Shown here: positions 41,579 through 49,204 of the stretch, one piece after another
Layout of the letters: every line of letters starts with the position of its first letter
Position numbering within the stretch: position 1 is the first letter of the stretch
NCBI GenBank assembly: GCA_000696115.1
Contig: JJOH01000092.1
Coordinates: 1 to 64,000, forward strand
Reading direction: 5' to 3'
Length of the DNA stretch: 64,000 bases
From: Streptomyces olindensis
Lineage (GTDB): Bacteria > Actinomycetota > Actinomycetes > Streptomycetales > Streptomycetaceae
Program-made: the position numbers and the translations under genes
The notes under the pieces: generated by a model
The model's database searches: none
The model's input: the letters and a program-made list of their open reading frames with translations, nothing else
What the model was told of the DNA's origin: nothing

Positions 41579-42448
41579 TCACCCGGCGGCGGCCAGCACC
41601 GCCCGCACGACCCGCGGCACGGAGTCCGGGTGCAGCCAAAGGAACAGATTCGGCTCGATCAGCTCCAGCTCCATCACGCACGGCTCCCCGTCCGGCCCGG
41701 TGACGAGGTCCACCCGGGCGTACAGCGGCTCCGTGCCCCCGGGCACCGCGGCCAGTGCCCGTTCCGCGACGGCGAGTTCGGCGGCGGTCGGTTCCCAGGG
41801 CCGCAGGTCGGGGTGGGCGACCTTGTCCGCGTCGTACGGGGTGCCCGGCGCGAGGACGGCGCCCTTGACGCCGGCGTGCAGCAGGCTCCCGCCGAAGAAC
41901 TGCAGGGCCCGCTCGCCGGCGGTGTCGATGCTGCGCATGTACGGCTGCACCATCGCCGTGAAGCCCTCGGCGTGCATCCGCTCCAGCTGCCGTACGGCCG
42001 TGTCGTGCTCGTCGCGGGTGTAGCGGGCGGCGAAACGGGCGCCGGCGCCGGAGGTGGGCTTGACGACGTACTCGGGGTGGTCGGTCAGGTCGGCGGGCTC
42101 GCCGGGGGCTATGTACCGGGTGGGGACGACGGGCACACCGGCGGCCGCCAGGTCCCCGAGGTACCGCTTGTCCGCGTTCCACCGCACGATCTCGGGCGGG
42201 TTGGCGAGCCGCGTCAGCTTCCCGCACCGCTCCACCCACGCCCCGAACTCCTCCGCCCGCCAGCTGTAGTCCCAGGTCGAGCGGATCACGGCGAGGTCGA
42301 AGCCGCCCCAGTCGGCGCCGGGGTCGTCCCAGGGCACCGCGACGGCCTCGGCACCGGCCTCCCGCAGCGCCCGTACCAGCACCGGAAGGTCCCGGTCCTT
42401 GCTGGGCTCGGGGCCGGAGTCGTAGGTGACAAGGGCGATACGGGGCAC
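41579..42448 (-). CDS. ATP-grasp domain protein
   Basis: A 289-residue ATP-grasp enzyme. Blocks: IALVTYDSGPEPSKDRDLPV at the start, DLAVIRSTWDYSWR, NADKRYLGDLAAAGVPVVPT (lid), EYVVKPTSGAGARF (ATP-binding Lys), PYMRSIDTAGERALQF, and MELELIEPNLFL with metal-binding Glu residues. The family (RimK or glutathione-synthetase-like) makes peptide-type bonds between a carboxylate and an amine. Substrate not known. ATG 42448; the divergent MerR-PP2C gene starts 136 nt away, and the MerR operator between them might also affect this gene. Confidence 0.8.
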   Translation of the reverse strand: MPRIALVTYDSGPEPSKDRDLPVLVRALREAGAEAVAVPWDDPGADWGGFDLAVIRSTWDYSWRAEEFGAWVERCGKLTRLANPPEIVRWNADKRYLGDLAAAGVPVVPTRYIAPGEPADLTDHPEYVVKPTSGAGARFAARYTRDEHDTAVRQLERMHAEGFTAMVQPYMRSIDTAGERALQFFGGSLLHAGVKGAVLAPGTPYDADKVAHPDLRPWEPTAAELAVAERALAAVPGGTEPLYARVDLVTGPDGEPCVMELELIEPNLFLWLHPDSVPRVVRAVLAAAG

Positions 42449-42523
42449 GACGGTCTCCCTCTTCGTGCGATCGGGTGATCGACCGGCAGGCTAACAACCG
42501 CTGCGGGAACCAGGACAGCCCGC

Positions 42524-42554
42524 TTGACCTTCACCTTCGGTGAAGCCCCAGCAT
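42524..42554 (+). promoter_or_regulatory. MerR-type promoter with 19-bp spacer and central palindrome
   Basis: TTGACC (42524-42529) and CAGCAT (42549-42554) are 19 bp apart, the overlong spacing typical for promoters remodelled by MerR proteins. The palindrome CTTCACC-TTC-GGTGAAG (42529-42545) fills the spacer. It lies about 30 nt upstream of the GTG of the MerR-PP2C gene, so autoregulation is expected. Confidence 0.7.
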
Positions 42555-42583
42555 CGGTGACGGAACCGGAGGGAGGTGGTGAG

Positions 42584-43657
42584 GTGCCCCGGGACATGCT
42601 GACGATCGGCGCGTTCGCGAAGGCCTGCCGGCTCTCGCCCAAGGCACTGCGCCTGTACGACGAGCTGGGCCTGCTGCGGCCCGCCCGGGTGGACCCGGAC
42701 ACGGGTTACCGGTACTACGCGGTGGCGCAGTTGGAGCGGGCCCGCCTCGTGGCGTGGCTGCGACGGCTCGGCATGCCGCTGGCCGAGATCCGCCGGACGG
42801 TGGCCCTCGACCCGGCGGCCGCCGCCCGCGAGATCCGCGCCTACTGGGCGCGGGTCGAGGCGGAGACGGCGGTACGGCGGGACCTCGCCGCGTTCCTGGT
42901 CGATCACCTGATGACGGACCCGCGAGGGTCCGGAGAGGACACCGCCATGCTGGAACTGCGCTACTCCGCCCATTCGGACACCGGCCGCGTCCGCCCCGCC
43001 AACCAGGACACGGCGTACGCGGGCACGCGGCTGCTGGCCGTGGCCGACGGCTTCGGGCCCGCGGGGGCGCCCGCGAGCGGCGCCGCCGTGGAGGCCCTGC
43101 GCTTCCTGGACACGGACGAGATCCCGGCCGGCGGCGTCCTGAACCTCCTGGAGGACGCGGTGCGGGGCGCCGAGCAGGCCGTCCGGGACGCCGCCGCCGG
43201 CTCGGAGGACGCCGGTACGACCCTGACCGCGCTGCTGTGGACGGGCTCGCGGCTGGCCCTGGTGCACATCGGCGACTCCCGCGCCTATCTGCTGCGCGAC
43301 GGCGAGTTGTTCCGCATCACGCACGACCACACGATGGTCCAGTCGATGATCGACGAGGGCCGCCTGACCGTCGAGGAGGCCGTGTCCCATCCTCAGCGCG
43401 CCCTGCTCCTGAAGGCGCTGACCGGGGACGGCACGCACGCCGTCCCCGACCTGCGTCTCCACGACGCCCACCCCGGCGACCGCTACCTGCTGTGCTCCGA
43501 CGGCCTGTACGGGGTCGTCGCGGAGGACCGGATCCGGGAGCTCCTCGCCTCGCCCGCCTCACCCGACGAGACGGTGGCGGCCCTGGTCGCGGCGGCGAAC
43601 GAGGCCGGCGGACCGGACAACGTCAGCGGTGTGGTGGCGGACGTGGTGCCGGCCTGA
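42584..43657 (+). CDS. MerR regulator fused to a PP2C-type protein phosphatase
   Basis: A 357-residue fusion. Residues about 5-75 are a MerR winged helix (LTIGAFAKACRLSPKALRLY, GYRYYAVAQLERARLVAWLR). After a helical linker (about 75-120), residues 125-357 form a PPM/PP2C phosphatase: SDTGRVRPANQDTAYAG, LLAVADGFGP, LVHIGDSRAYLLRDG, DRYLLCSDGL and AGGPDNVSG include the metal-binding Asp residues. Thus DNA binding and Ser/Thr dephosphorylation share one chain, where other MerR proteins bind a ligand. The GTG 42584 has GGGAGGTGG; an in-frame ATG at 42596 is an alternative. Its own promoter is of MerR type. Such fusions are known in streptomycetes but poorly studied. Confidence 0.85.
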   Translation: MPRDMLTIGAFAKACRLSPKALRLYDELGLLRPARVDPDTGYRYYAVAQLERARLVAWLRRLGMPLAEIRRTVALDPAAAAREIRAYWARVEAETAVRRDLAAFLVDHLMTDPRGSGEDTAMLELRYSAHSDTGRVRPANQDTAYAGTRLLAVADGFGPAGAPASGAAVEALRFLDTDEIPAGGVLNLLEDAVRGAEQAVRDAAAGSEDAGTTLTALLWTGSRLALVHIGDSRAYLLRDGELFRITHDHTMVQSMIDEGRLTVEEAVSHPQRALLLKALTGDGTHAVPDLRLHDAHPGDRYLLCSDGLYGVVAEDRIRELLASPASPDETVAALVAAANEAGGPDNVSGVVADVVPA

Positions 43658-43736
43658 CCCGGACGGCCCACAACCACGGGCCGCGGGGCTCCCCGGCCCA
43701 CCGGCGGTTCGTCGCGCCGGGTACGGGCGGGGGCGC

Positions 43737-43770
43737 CTGAGCCCCTACCACTCCTGAGCCCCTACCGCTC
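43737..43770. repeat. Tandem 17-bp duplication at the end of the GntR gene
   Basis: CTGAGCCCCTACCACTC (43737-43753) is followed immediately by CTGAGCCCCTACCGCTC (43754-43770), differing at one base. The second copy contains the stop of the GntR gene at 43762. A small recent duplication, probably without functional effect. Confidence 0.8.
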
Positions 43771-44469
43771 TTCCTCCGGCTCCCAGTCCAGCAGCCGCAC
43801 CTTCGCCACCGTACGGACGTGGCGGCGCATGGCCGTGGCCGCCTGGCGGGGCTGCCGCGCCGCGATCGCGTCGAGGATGGCCCGGTGCTGGGCGAGGGAG
43901 CGGGACGGGCGGCCGGGCTGGCGCAGGGACTCGGTGCGGCTCTCGGCGATCTGCTCGGCGATGGAGCGCATGAACTCGGCGAGCAGGCTGCTGTGGGCCG
44001 CCGCCGTCACCGCCGCGTGGAACAGCCGGTCGCCCTCCACGCCGTGACCGCCGGCCTCGATCTCCTCCGTCATGCGGTCGAGCGCCGAGCGCATCGCCGC
44101 CAGGTCCTCCTCGGTGCGCCGCTCGGCGGCCAGTTCGGCGAGCTTCGTCTCCAGCGCCTCCCGCGCCTCCAGGACGTCGGGCAGGCGCCGGCGGCGTTCC
44201 ACCATCTGCTCCACCGGCTCGGTGTCGAGGCTGTCCCGCACGAGGTAGGTGCCCCCGCCGTGCCGGGCCTCCACCAGGCCCTGGACCTCCAGCACCACGA
44301 TCGCCTGCTTCACCGAGGCCCGGCTGACCCCGAGCCGCTGCGCGAGGTCCCGCTCGGGCGGCAGCCGGTCGCCGGCGCGCAGACCGCCCTCGGCGACGTA
44401 CTGGCGCAGCCGCTCCAGCACCTGTTCGTAGAGGCGCTGTTTGGTCATGGGGCGCAGGGCGTCGGTCAC
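43762..44469 (-). CDS. GntR/FadR-family regulator of malonate genes
   Basis: A 235-residue regulator. Winged helix at about 8-70 (QRLYEQVLERLRQYVAEG, RLPPERDLAQRLGVSRASVK), then an all-helical FCD effector domain (VLEAREALETKLAELAAER, FHAAVTAAAHSSLLAEF, QHRAILDAIAAR) with the His residues that hold a metal and a carboxylate ligand. The GTG 44469 follows AGGGGGA. It is divergent from matC; two palindromes AGTGGCTnAGCCA at 44519 and 44596 lie between them. Malonate or malonyl-CoA as the ligand is a sensible guess from the neighbours. Confidence 0.85.
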   Translation of the reverse strand: MTDALRPMTKQRLYEQVLERLRQYVAEGGLRAGDRLPPERDLAQRLGVSRASVKQAIVVLEVQGLVEARHGGGTYLVRDSLDTEPVEQMVERRRRLPDVLEAREALETKLAELAAERRTEEDLAAMRSALDRMTEEIEAGGHGVEGDRLFHAAVTAAAHSSLLAEFMRSIAEQIAESRTESLRQPGRPSRSLAQHRAILDAIAARQPRQAATAMRRHVRTVAKVRLLDWEPEEER

Positions 44470-44518
44470 GGGATCCCCCTCTCGCCGGGAGCGTAACACC
44501 GGACCTTCACAGTGGCGG

Positions 44519-44533
44519 AGTGGCTGAGCCAAT
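44519..44533. promoter_or_regulatory. GntR operator, imperfect copy
   Basis: AGTGGCTGAGCCAAT, differing at two positions from the perfect palindrome at 44596-44610. It lies 50 nt from the GntR start and may control that gene. GntR/FadR proteins bind such 15-bp dyads. Confidence 0.6.
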
Positions 44534-44595
44534 TCCTGCGCACCCCCTTGACGGGCGCCCGGTCCGCACCCACGCTGTTCGATCAACGCACCTCA

Positions 44596-44610
44596 AGTGG
44601 CTCAGCCACT
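44596..44610. promoter_or_regulatory. GntR operator, perfect 15-bp palindrome
   Basis: AGTGGCT-C-AGCCACT, 54 nt upstream of matC. With the copy at 44519 the spacing is 77 bp, so two dimers could bind and loop or cover the divergent promoters. The match between the two boxes supports a real operator. Confidence 0.7.
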
Positions 44611-44664
44611 CGTCCACTGGCGAGGTGTTCCCAGCCGCTCCGGGGCCCAACGACGGGAGCCCGT

Positions 44665-45954
44665 ATGTCCCCCGAACTCATCTCGATCCTCGTCCTCGTC
44701 GTGGTGTTCGTCATCGCCACCACCCGTTCCGTGAACATGGGCGCGCTCGCCTTCGCCGCCGCCTTCGGGGTGGGCGGACTGGTCGCCGACCTCGACGCGG
44801 ACGGCATCTTCGCCGGGTTCCCCGGTGACCTGTTCGTCGTCCTGGTCGGCGTCACGTACCTCTTCGCGATCGCCCGCGCCAACGGCACCACCGACTGGCT
44901 GGTGCACGCCGCCGTCCGGCTCGTGCGGGGGCGGGTGGCGCTCATCCCCTGGGTGATGTTCGCCCTGACCGGCGTCCTCACGGCCATCGGCGCGGTGAGC
45001 CCGGCCGCGGTGGCGATCGTCGCCCCGATCGCCCTGAGCTTCGCCGCGCGGTACGGGATCAGCCCGCTCCTGATGGGCGCGATGGTCGTCCACGGCGCCC
45101 AGGCCGGCGGCTTCTCCCCGATCAGCATCTACGGCACGATCGTCAACGGCATCGTCGAACGCGAGGAGCTCCCCGGCAACGAGGTGGTGCTGTTCCTGGC
45201 GTCACTGGCGGCGAACCTGGTGATCGCGGGGGTGGTGTTCGTGGTGTGCGGGGGGCTGAAGCTGTGGGCGCGAGGAGCGGTGGACGAACCCGGCGACGAC
45301 GACACCGACAGCGACGTGAACGCCCCGGGCGGCGTGAGCGCCCCTGGGACCACTCGCCTCACGGCAGCCCGCACCGCCACCCTCACCTCCCTCCTGGCCC
45401 TGGTCATCGCAGTCCTGGTCCTCGACCTGGACGCGGGCCTCACCGCCATCACCCTCGCGGTGGTACTGAGCACTCTCTGGCCCGAGGACAGCCGCAGGGC
45501 CGTGGGCCAGATCGCCTGGCCCACCGTCCTGCTCATCTGCGGTGTCCTCACCTACATCGGCGTCCTCGACGAGATGGGCACCATCACCTGGGCCGGCGAG
45601 GGCGTGGGCGGCATCGGCGTCCCCCTGCTCGCCGCCGTCCTGCTCTGCTACATCGGCGCCCTGGTCTCGGCGTTCGCCTCCTCCGTGGGGATCATGGGTG
45701 CCCTGATCCCGCTGGCCGTGCCGTTCCTGGAGCGGGGCGAGATCGGCGCGGTCGGCATGGTCGCGGCCCTCGCCGTCTCCGCGACCGTCGTGGACGTCAG
45801 CCCCTTCTCGACCAACGGCGCACTCGTCCTGGCCGCCGCCCCGGACGTGGACCGCGAGCGTTTCTTCCGGCAGCTGATGGTGTACGGAGGGATCGTGGTG
45901 GCCGTCGTACCGGCGGCGGCCTGGCTCGTGATGGTCGTACCCGGCTGGGGGTGA
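44665..45954 (+). CDS. matC: Malonate/dicarboxylate carrier, MatC type
   Basis: A 429-residue membrane protein with ten to twelve helices of the ion transporter superfamily. The family-typical stretches are LADLDADGIFAGFPGDLFVV-like text near residue 50, AIGAVSPAAVAIVAPIALSF, GAQAGGFSPISIYGTIVNG and, in the second half, FASSVGIMGALIPLAVPF and VSPFSTNGALVL, with the paired SP/ST turns that bind the dicarboxylate. An acidic linker (DDDTDSDVN) divides the halves. It precedes matB by 49 nt, and a GntR regulator stands opposite, exactly the order of rhizobial mat loci. ATG 44665 with GGGAG site. Confidence 0.85.
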   Translation: MSPELISILVLVVVFVIATTRSVNMGALAFAAAFGVGGLVADLDADGIFAGFPGDLFVVLVGVTYLFAIARANGTTDWLVHAAVRLVRGRVALIPWVMFALTGVLTAIGAVSPAAVAIVAPIALSFAARYGISPLLMGAMVVHGAQAGGFSPISIYGTIVNGIVEREELPGNEVVLFLASLAANLVIAGVVFVVCGGLKLWARGAVDEPGDDDTDSDVNAPGGVSAPGTTRLTAARTATLTSLLALVIAVLVLDLDAGLTAITLAVVLSTLWPEDSRRAVGQIAWPTVLLICGVLTYIGVLDEMGTITWAGEGVGGIGVPLLAAVLLCYIGALVSAFASSVGIMGALIPLAVPFLERGEIGAVGMVAALAVSATVVDVSPFSTNGALVLAAAPDVDRERFFRQLMVYGGIVVAVVPAAAWLVMVVPGWG

Positions 45955-46003
45955 CCCGGCCGTGCACCGGCAACCGGACGCAACGCTCAAGGAGATGTGA
46001 CGC

Positions 46004-47449
46004 GTGACCCCTCTCTTCCCGGCCCTGACCGACGCCCCGGCCGACCGGCCCGCCCTGCGGTTCGGCGAGCGCTCGCTGACCTACGCGCAGCTCGCCGCCG
46101 CGGCCGGAGCGCTCACGGACCGCCTCGGCGGGTCCACGCGGGTCGCCGTCTGGGCGACGCCCACGATGGAGACGGCCGTCGCCGTCGTCGCCGCGCTGCT
46201 GGCCGGCGTGCCCGCCGTGCCGCTCAACCCGAAGTCGGGCGGGAAGGAGCTCGGGCACATCCTGTCCGACAGCGCGCCCGGGCTGGTGCTCGCGGCCCCG
46301 GACGACCAGCTCCCCGGTCCCCTCGACGGCCTCGCCCGCGTCGACGTCGACGTGCACGCGACCGGCCCCGTTCCCGGGGACCACGCCGACGAGGCCGACC
46401 CGGCCCTGATCGTGTACACCTCCGGCACCACCGGCCCGCCCAAGGGCGCCGTCATCCCGCGCCGGGCGATCGCCTCGACCCTGGACGCGCTGGCCGACGC
46501 CTGGCAGTGGACCGGCGACGACGTCCTCGTGCACGGACTGCCGCTGTTCCACGTCCACGGCCTGGTCCTGGGCACCCTCGGCCCGCTGCGGCGCGGCGGC
46601 TCGGTGCGGCACCTGGGCCGGTTCAGCACCCAGGGCGTCGCCCGCGAGCTGAACACGGGCGCGACCATGCTGTTCGGCGTGCCGACGATGTACCACCGGA
46701 TCGCGGAGGCCGTGACGAGCGACCCGGAGCTGGTGAAGGCCCTGACCGGGGCGCGGCTGCTGGTCTCGGGTTCCGCCGCGCTGCCCGTGCACGACCACGG
46801 GCGGATCGCGACGGCGACCGGGCGGCGGGTGATCGAACGGTACGGCATGACGGAGACGCTGATGAACACCAGCGTCCGTGCCGACGGCGAGGCCCGCCCG
46901 GGCACGGTCGGCGTGCCGCTGCCGGGCGTGGAGCTGCGGCTGGTCGAGGAGGACGGCTCGGAGGTCACCGCGTACGACGGGGAGACCGTGGGCGAGATCC
47001 AGGTGCGCGGCCCGAACCTGTTCACGGAGTACCTCAACCGGCCGGACGCGACCGCCGCCGCGTTCACCGCCGACGGCTGGTTCCGCACCGGCGACATGGC
47101 GGTGCGCGACCCCGACGGCTACGTCCGGATCGTCGGCCGCAAGGCCACCGACCTGATCAAGAGCGGCGGTTACAAGATCGGGGCCGGTGAGATCGAGAAC
47201 GCGCTGCTGGAGCACCCGGGAGTGCGGGAGGCCGCCGTCACCGGGGAGCCGGACCCCGACCTGGGCGAGCGGATCGTGGCGTGGATCGTGCCGGCCGATC
47301 CCCAAGCGCCCCCCGCCCTGGCGGAGTTGGCCGATCACGTGGCCCAGCGGCTCGCCCCGCACAAGCGTCCCCGGGTCGTCCACCACCTCGACGCGCTGCC
47401 CCGCAACGACATGGGGAAGATCATGAAGCGGGCGCTGGCCCATGGCTGA
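46004..47449 (+). CDS. matB: Malonyl-CoA synthetase
   Basis: A 481-residue acyl-adenylating enzyme that converts malonate, ATP and CoA into malonyl-CoA. Core motifs: YTSGTTGPPKGAVIPRRA (138-155), LFGVPTMYHRIAE, RYGMTETLMNTSVRADG, GWFRTGDMAVRDPDGYVRI (hinge Asp/Arg), and the catalytic Lys472 in NDMGKIMK. From memory the sequence is very close to the structurally known S. coelicolor MatB, including MLFGVPTMYHR and LIKSGGYKIGAGEIENALLE. GTG 46004 is preceded by AAGGAG. The product can feed fatty acid and polyketide synthesis. It overlaps the next gene by eight bases. Confidence 0.93.
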   Translation: MTPLFPALTDAPADRPALRFGERSLTYAQLAAAAGALTDRLGGSTRVAVWATPTMETAVAVVAALLAGVPAVPLNPKSGGKELGHILSDSAPGLVLAAPDDQLPGPLDGLARVDVDVHATGPVPGDHADEADPALIVYTSGTTGPPKGAVIPRRAIASTLDALADAWQWTGDDVLVHGLPLFHVHGLVLGTLGPLRRGGSVRHLGRFSTQGVARELNTGATMLFGVPTMYHRIAEAVTSDPELVKALTGARLLVSGSAALPVHDHGRIATATGRRVIERYGMTETLMNTSVRADGEARPGTVGVPLPGVELRLVEEDGSEVTAYDGETVGEIQVRGPNLFTEYLNRPDATAAAFTADGWFRTGDMAVRDPDGYVRIVGRKATDLIKSGGYKIGAGEIENALLEHPGVREAAVTGEPDPDLGERIVAWIVPADPQAPPALAELADHVAQRLAPHKRPRVVHHLDALPRNDMGKIMKRALAHG

Positions 47450-48782
47450 GCGCCTCTGCGCGCGAGAGGTCGTCACGGCCCTCGCCGACGACTCGACCTT
47501 CGACGAACTCCCCGCCCCCACCAGGCCCGCGAAGCCCGACGGCCCGCTCGCCTGGCCCGGCTACGACGCCTCCCGCGCCCGTGCCGAGGAGCGCACCGGC
47601 GAGCAGGAGTCCGTGGTGTGCGGCACCGCCCGCGTCGGCGGCACCCGGGCCGTGCTGATCGCGTTCGAGTTCGGCTTCCTCGGCGGTTCCCTCGGCGAAC
47701 GCACCGGCGACCGGCTGGAGGCGGCGTACACGTACGCCCGTGAGCGCCGCCTCCCGGTCGTGCCGCTGGTCGCCACCGGCGGCAGCCGGATGCAGGAGGG
47801 CATGCTCGCCCTGACCCAGCTCCAGCGCGTGGCACGGCAGTCGGCGCTCACCCGGGAGGCGGGGCTGGCGCAGGTGGCCGTGGTGCGCGACCCCACGACC
47901 GGGGGCGGCTGGGCCACGCTGGGCGCGGGCGCCGACGTGGTGCTCGCGCTGCCCGGGGCCCAGGTCGGGTTCGCCGGTTCCCGGGTGCGGCCGGCGGACG
48001 CCGACCCGGCGGCGTACACGGCGGAGGCACAGGTCGCGGCGGGGGCGGCGGACGCCGTCGTACGGCCGGAGGAGCTGCGGGAGACGCTGGGGCGGTGGCT
48101 GCGGCTGCTGACCTGCCCGTCCACCACACCCGCCGCGCCGCCCGGAGCGCTCGGCGACACCGCGGTCCTGCCCGCGACGGGCTGGGACGCCGTCCGGCGC
48201 GCCCGCTCGCCCCGGCGCCCGCGCGCCGCCGCCTACCTGGACGCCTACTTCACCCACCGGGTCGCGATCAGCGGCGACCGCTGCGGCGGCACCGACCCGG
48301 ACGGCGTGCTGTGCGGCTTCGGGGAGCACCAGGGCCGCACGGTCGCGTACGCCGCGCAGACCGGGACCGCGACCCGCCCGGCCGGCTACCGCACCGCCGC
48401 CCGGCTGATCCGCCTCGCGGACCGGCTCGGCATCCCGGTGCTGACCCTCGTCGACACCCCGGGCGCCGCCAACGACGCGGAGGCGGAACGGCAGGGCGCG
48501 GGCCCGGCGATCGCGGACCTGTTCGCCGCGGTGGCGGGCGCCCGCACGCCGGTGACCTCGCTAGTGATCGGCGAGGGCGGCTCCGGCGGCGCGCTGGCCC
48601 TGGCCGCGCCCGGCAACACCTGGGCCACGCCCGACAGTTACTTCTCGGTGATCGCACCGGAACTCGCGGCGGCCATCCTCAAGCGGCCGCCGCGCGAGGT
48701 GGAGGCGACGGCGGACCAGCTCCGCATCCGGCCGCAGGACCTGGTGGAGCTGGGGGTGGTCCGGGGAACCGTCGGACCGTGA
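47442..48782 (+). CDS. Carboxyltransferase of the acetyl-CoA carboxylase type (AccD-AccA fusion)
   Basis: A 446-residue protein with two crotonase-fold halves. The N half carries EFGFLGGSLGERTGDRL and VATGGSRMQEGMLALTQLQR; the C half carries IRLADRLGIPVLTLVDTPGA and VIGEGGSGGALALAAPGNTW, the oxyanion-hole glycines of carboxyltransferase beta and alpha subunits. No zinc finger and no biotin or biotin carboxylase domain. In mat loci this position is held by malonyl-CoA decarboxylase (MatA); here a carboxyltransferase occurs instead, so it may act as malonyl-CoA decarboxylating or carboxyl-shuttling enzyme. Reaction uncertain. ATG overlaps matB. Confidence 0.78.
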   Translation: MAERLCAREVVTALADDSTFDELPAPTRPAKPDGPLAWPGYDASRARAEERTGEQESVVCGTARVGGTRAVLIAFEFGFLGGSLGERTGDRLEAAYTYARERRLPVVPLVATGGSRMQEGMLALTQLQRVARQSALTREAGLAQVAVVRDPTTGGGWATLGAGADVVLALPGAQVGFAGSRVRPADADPAAYTAEAQVAAGAADAVVRPEELRETLGRWLRLLTCPSTTPAAPPGALGDTAVLPATGWDAVRRARSPRRPRAAAYLDAYFTHRVAISGDRCGGTDPDGVLCGFGEHQGRTVAYAAQTGTATRPAGYRTAARLIRLADRLGIPVLTLVDTPGAANDAEAERQGAGPAIADLFAAVAGARTPVTSLVIGEGGSGGALALAAPGNTWATPDSYFSVIAPELAAAILKRPPREVEATADQLRIRPQDLVELGVVRGTVGP

Positions 48783-48862
48783 GTTCCCGGTGGCTGCCCC
48801 ACGCATCATCAAGTACCGTCCGTCACAACGGGAATGCCCATAGCGAGGACGACGGGGGTGCC

Positions 48863-49204
48863 GTGGACGGGTTGGTCGAGTTCAGGACCGGTGACGGTGC
48901 GGTGGTCGCGGTCGAGGCGGTGGAGGAGCGGTCCGGCTCCCGCCTGGTCTCCAGGGGCGATGGCACGGTCCAGGCGACCCGCACCTTCGAGGGCGCCCTG
49001 GACGGAGTGCGGGCCGCCGCCGAGTCCGCGCTGCGCGTCTTCCGCGACGGGTCCCTGAAGCCCGACGGCGTGGAGATCGAGTTCGGGGTGAGGCTCTCCG
49101 CCGAGACGGGCGCGTTCATCGCCAAGGGCACCGCCGAGGGCCACCTGGTGGTCAGACTGACCTGGTCCCCGGACGCCGCCCCGGAGGCAAGCCCCGCGTC
49201 ATGA
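48863..49204 (+). CDS. Trypco1/CU044_2847-family protein
   Basis: A 113-residue all-beta protein with the CU044_2847 pattern: VEFRTGDGAVVAVEAVEE, a middle helix TFEGALDGVRAAAESALRVF and KPDGVEIEFGVRLSAETGAF followed by a final strand HLVVRLTW. The family is called trypsin-co-occurring domain 1 because it is normally coded beside trypsin-like proteases of conflict systems, as here: its stop overlaps the start of the trypsin-VMAP gene (ATGA 49201-49204). It may be a regulator, substrate or inhibitor of the protease. GTG 48863 with only GGGGGTG before it; start moderately certain. Confidence 0.8.
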   Translation: MDGLVEFRTGDGAVVAVEAVEERSGSRLVSRGDGTVQATRTFEGALDGVRAAAESALRVFRDGSLKPDGVEIEFGVRLSAETGAFIAKGTAEGHLVVRLTWSPDAAPEASPAS

